A stretch of 64,000 nucleotides of DNA from an uncultured Clostridia bacterium (GTDB lineage: Bacteria; Bacillota; Clostridia; Oscillospirales; Acutalibacteraceae). The notes beneath the pieces were generated by a model that saw nothing but the letters and a program-made list of their open reading frames with translations, was not told where the DNA came from and searched no databases. The position numbers and the translations under genes were made by a program. The DNA lies in NCBI GenBank assembly GCA_944385105.1, contig CALWVR010000027.1, forward strand, positions 1 through 64,000, given 5' to 3'. Shown here one piece after another: positions 61,910-64,000 of the stretch. Numbering within the stretch: the first letter of the stretch is position 1; each line of letters opens with the position of its first letter.

Positions 61910-62425
61910 GTGGATATAAAAAAAATTAAGGCAATAATACAATCTATACTCTTTGCAAGTGGAGAGCCTGTTTCAATTGATAGAATTTCTATGGCTTTGG
62001 ATATAGAAAACCCAATAATAGTTAAGATTATGGGAATATTAAAAGATGAATTTGATAAGGAAGAAAGTGGTTTGTGCATAATAAGGATTGATGATAAATA
62101 TCAAATGTGCACAAAGCCGGTTTACTCACAGTATGTAAGGAAAGCAATTGATTTAAGAAAAAATGTACCACTTTCCCAGGCGGCAATGGAGGTTCTTGCT
62201 ATTGTTGCCTACAATCAACCTGTTACTAAATCCTTTATTGAACAAGTTAGGGGAGTAGACTGCTCTAATATAATTTCAAATCTTAGTTTAAGATGTTTAA
62301 TAGAAGAAAGAGGAAGGTTAGAGTTGCCGGGAAAACCTATACTATATGGAACGACGTTGAATTTTCTTAAGTGTTTTGGGATAAACTCTATTGATGAATT
62401 ACCAGAGATATGTAATCAAAAATAA
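61910..62425 (+). CDS. scpB: Segregation and condensation protein B
   Basis: 171 residues. ILFASGEPVSIDRI at the N-terminal winged helix and LSQAAMEVLAIVAYNQPVTKSFIEQVRGVD in the second one, the family signature. GTG start, chosen because an AAGGAG site is 15 bases upstream and no other start fits. It binds ScpA. Confidence 0.95.
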   Translation: MDIKKIKAIIQSILFASGEPVSIDRISMALDIENPIIVKIMGILKDEFDKEESGLCIIRIDDKYQMCTKPVYSQYVRKAIDLRKNVPLSQAAMEVLAIVAYNQPVTKSFIEQVRGVDCSNIISNLSLRCLIEERGRLELPGKPILYGTTLNFLKCFGINSIDELPEICNQK

Positions 62426-62448
62426 GGAACAAAAGTGGTGTTTATATA

Positions 62449-63093
62449 TTGATAGTATTATATATTATTCTAGGACTGTTGTTTTTATTATTTTTACTTT
62501 TAAATATACCCGTCTACTTTGAACTGCGTTTTAAAGAAGAGCTAAGTTTAAAGATTAAATATCTTAAATTTTCATTTAGTGTGTTTCCAAAAGAAGAAAA
62601 ACATAATAAAATTGAAGAAAAAAGTGATAATAAAAATGAAGAATTGAAACCAGAAAAAAAATCTAAGAAAAAAGAGAATTATATTTCAAAGCTATTTAAG
62701 CAAAAAGGCCTTTCAGGGTTCCTTAGTATTTTAAAAGAATTAACAGTTTTATCAACTGAGGCAATTAGAAAAATTTTTTTAAAAATTTTAATAGATAAAA
62801 TAAATTTGGATATCATGGTTGTAGGGGAAGATGCATGTGATACTGCGCTAAAGACAGGTAAAATAAAATCATTTATAAGTTTATGCCTTTTGAAAGTGGT
62901 AAAAGACGTAAATAGTAATAGATATAATGTTAATATTTACCCAGGTTTCTCTTCGGAAAAAACGAAAGTAGATTTTTATGCGCGTATTCACTTTAAACCT
63001 ATATCTATTTTAAACATTGCTGTTGTTACAGCATTTAAATTTGTAAAGTCAGTATATAAAAATCAAAAAAAATTACAGAGAGAAAGGGTGTAG
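62449..63093 (+). CDS. DUF2953 membrane protein
   Basis: 214 residues. One N-terminal transmembrane helix (about 2-20), a charged Lys/Glu-rich linker (about 40-80), and a C-terminal part with the DUF2953 pattern (LDIMVVGEDACDTALKTGKI, INIYPGFSSEKTKVDFYARIHFKPI). DUF2953 genes sit before ytfJ in spore formers; the exact function is not known. TTG start. Confidence 0.85.
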   Translation: MIVLYIILGLLFLLFLLLNIPVYFELRFKEELSLKIKYLKFSFSVFPKEEKHNKIEEKSDNKNEELKPEKKSKKKENYISKLFKQKGLSGFLSILKELTVLSTEAIRKIFLKILIDKINLDIMVVGEDACDTALKTGKIKSFISLCLLKVVKDVNSNRYNVNIYPGFSSEKTKVDFYARIHFKPISILNIAVVTAFKFVKSVYKNQKKLQRERV

Positions 63094-63097
63094 CAAA

Positions 63098-63520
63098 ATG
63101 AGCGAAGGACTAATAAACAACATGATGGATACTACTTTGGAAAAAGTAAGAGAGATGGTGGATGTAAGTACAATAATAGGAGATACTATAAAACTTGACA
63201 ATGGAACTTGTATAATTCCAGTTTCAAAGGTTTCTTATGGATTTGTGTCAGGTGGCTCTGAATTTCCGAATAAAAAAGAGGGAGACAATCTATTTGGAGG
63301 AGGAAGTAGTGCGGGTGTTACACTTGCACCTGTAGCGTTTTTGAGTGTAAGTCCTAATGGGGATGTAAAGATTTTACATGTTGAACCTGCTTCAGGTACA
63401 GTTGATCGTGTAATAGATATGGTTCCGGAAGTTTTTGATAAGGTGGGCTCACTTATAAAGAAGTCAGACAAATCTTCAAAGAAGGACGATATTAGTAATA
63501 AATCTGAATCCAAAGAATAA
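63098..63520 (+). CDS. ytfJ: GerW/YtfJ-family sporulation protein
   Basis: 140 residues: N-terminal helix (NNMMDTTLEKVREMVD), then the YtfJ core VIGDTIKLDNGTCIIPVSKVSYGFVSGGSEF and a glycine-rich AGVTLAPVAFLSV. B. subtilis YtfJ is a spore protein needed for normal germination. It starts 4 bases after the DUF2953 gene, so the two are cotranscribed. Confidence 0.92.
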   Translation: MSEGLINNMMDTTLEKVREMVDVSTIIGDTIKLDNGTCIIPVSKVSYGFVSGGSEFPNKKEGDNLFGGGSSAGVTLAPVAFLSVSPNGDVKILHVEPASGTVDRVIDMVPEVFDKVGSLIKKSDKSSKKDDISNKSESKE

Positions 63521-63602
63521 TAGTTTTTTAATATTATAAAGGTTTTTGCATATAATTAGCAGAGAGATTCTTAGAGAAAAATTAAAGAAGGATGTGGCTA
63601 AT

Positions 63603-64000
63603 TTGTGCAAAAAGTTATTTTCAACTCTATTTATGGCGTGTATTTTTATTAGCTTTTTAGAATCGCCAATAAATGTATGTGCCGCACAAGATGAACTGTC
63701 ATTGTCAGCTCAATCTGCGGTTGTTATATGTGCTGATACAGGTGAAGTTATATATGGAAAAAATCAAAATGAAAAAAGGCCTATGGCAAGTACGACTAAA
63801 ATATTAACTTCTTTATTAGCACTTGAAGCTGCAGAGAGCTGCGACAGGGAAGTTACAATAACAGATAAGATGGTTCCTGTTGAGGGCTCGTCTATGTACT
63901 TACAGTTAGGTCAAAAATTACCATTGACAAGTCTTGCAAAAGGAATGCTTACAGTATCAGGAAATGATGCTGCAAATTCTGTTGCAATATTTTTAGGTGG
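63603..64000 (+). CDS. dacF: D-alanyl-D-alanine carboxypeptidase (DacF-like), 3' end beyond window
   Basis: 132 codons from TTG 63603, then the window ends. Signal peptide (about 1-28, ending VCAA), then the S11 penicillin-binding motifs MASTTK (Ser nucleophile and Lys) and SGN, in the order of low-molecular-weight PBPs. It would trim D-Ala from spore or vegetative peptidoglycan. AAGGATG lies about 9 bases before the start. Following ytfJ, a sporulation role is likely but not proven. Confidence 0.88.
   Translation, partial: MCKKLFSTLFMACIFISFLESPINVCAAQDELSLSAQSAVVICADTGEVIYGKNQNEKRPMASTTKILTSLLALEAAESCDREVTITDKMVPVEGSSMYLQLGQKLPLTSLAKGMLTVSGNDAANSVAIFLG

Overview
The window comes from a low-GC, Gram-positive, endospore-forming member of the Clostridia. 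The evidence is a very AT-rich sequence, strong AGGAGG ribosome binding sites, frequent TTG/GTG starts, sporulation and germination genes (spoIIR, spoIIP, gpr, ytfJ, a dacF-like gene, spoIIIE/ftsK), a Cys T-box and a split transketolase. I cannot name the genus from sequence alone. No rRNA, intact insertion sequence or CRISPR array is visible.

Layout. 1-4.5 kb: end of an unknown gene, a repeat-rich surface protein, an M23 peptidase and an M15 D,D-carboxypeptidase. 4.5-12.4 kb: yebC, then on the minus strand spoIIR, ispE, thrS, two FAD oxidoreductases and a small membrane protein. 12.6-20 kb: recA-recX, rimO-pgsA, then a Cys T-box in front of cysE-cysS-mnmA. 20-24 kb (minus): a small membrane peptide, rpsT, two membrane or surface proteins, spoIIP and gpr. 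24-35 kb: trmB, a lipoprotein next to a two-component system (whose regulator is coupled to a 15-codon leader ORF), yqhQ-type DUF1385 gene with prmC, two TrkA proteins, and a feo iron operon with its own DtxR-type regulator, a palindromic operator candidate and a feoB interrupted by one in-frame TAA. 35-39.7 kb: tRNAs, murE, murF and an amino acid:sodium symporter.

39.8-45 kb is accessory: tRNA-Leu, a duplicated tRNA 3'-end/terminator, three tandem units with convergent promoters over a conserved tiny ORF (a candidate type I toxin-antitoxin-like array), three XRE-type regulators, a HAD hydrolase and a flavodoxin. 45-58.7 kb is mostly core: DEAD-box helicase, transketolase halves, TepA-like protease, FtsK/SpoIIIE, a ComEC-like metallohydrolase, HD hydrolase, rpmF, der and plsY. 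60-64 kb: rpmB, an M50 protease, scpA-scpB, DUF2953, ytfJ and the start of a dacF-like gene.

The most striking content is a dispersed set of five genes whose products carry bacteriocin-type double-glycine leaders, each with its own promoter. One at 45-46.8 kb has a Nif11-type leader, then a Sec-like hydrophobic segment, then a zinc phospholipase C domain. A second lies convergent to it. Three lie together at 58.8-60 kb, one with three identical 12-residue Cys-containing core repeats. Two of these three arose by duplication of a segment that included the 3' end of plsY. No maturation enzyme or peptidase-containing ABC transporter is in the window, so these would have to be processed in trans.
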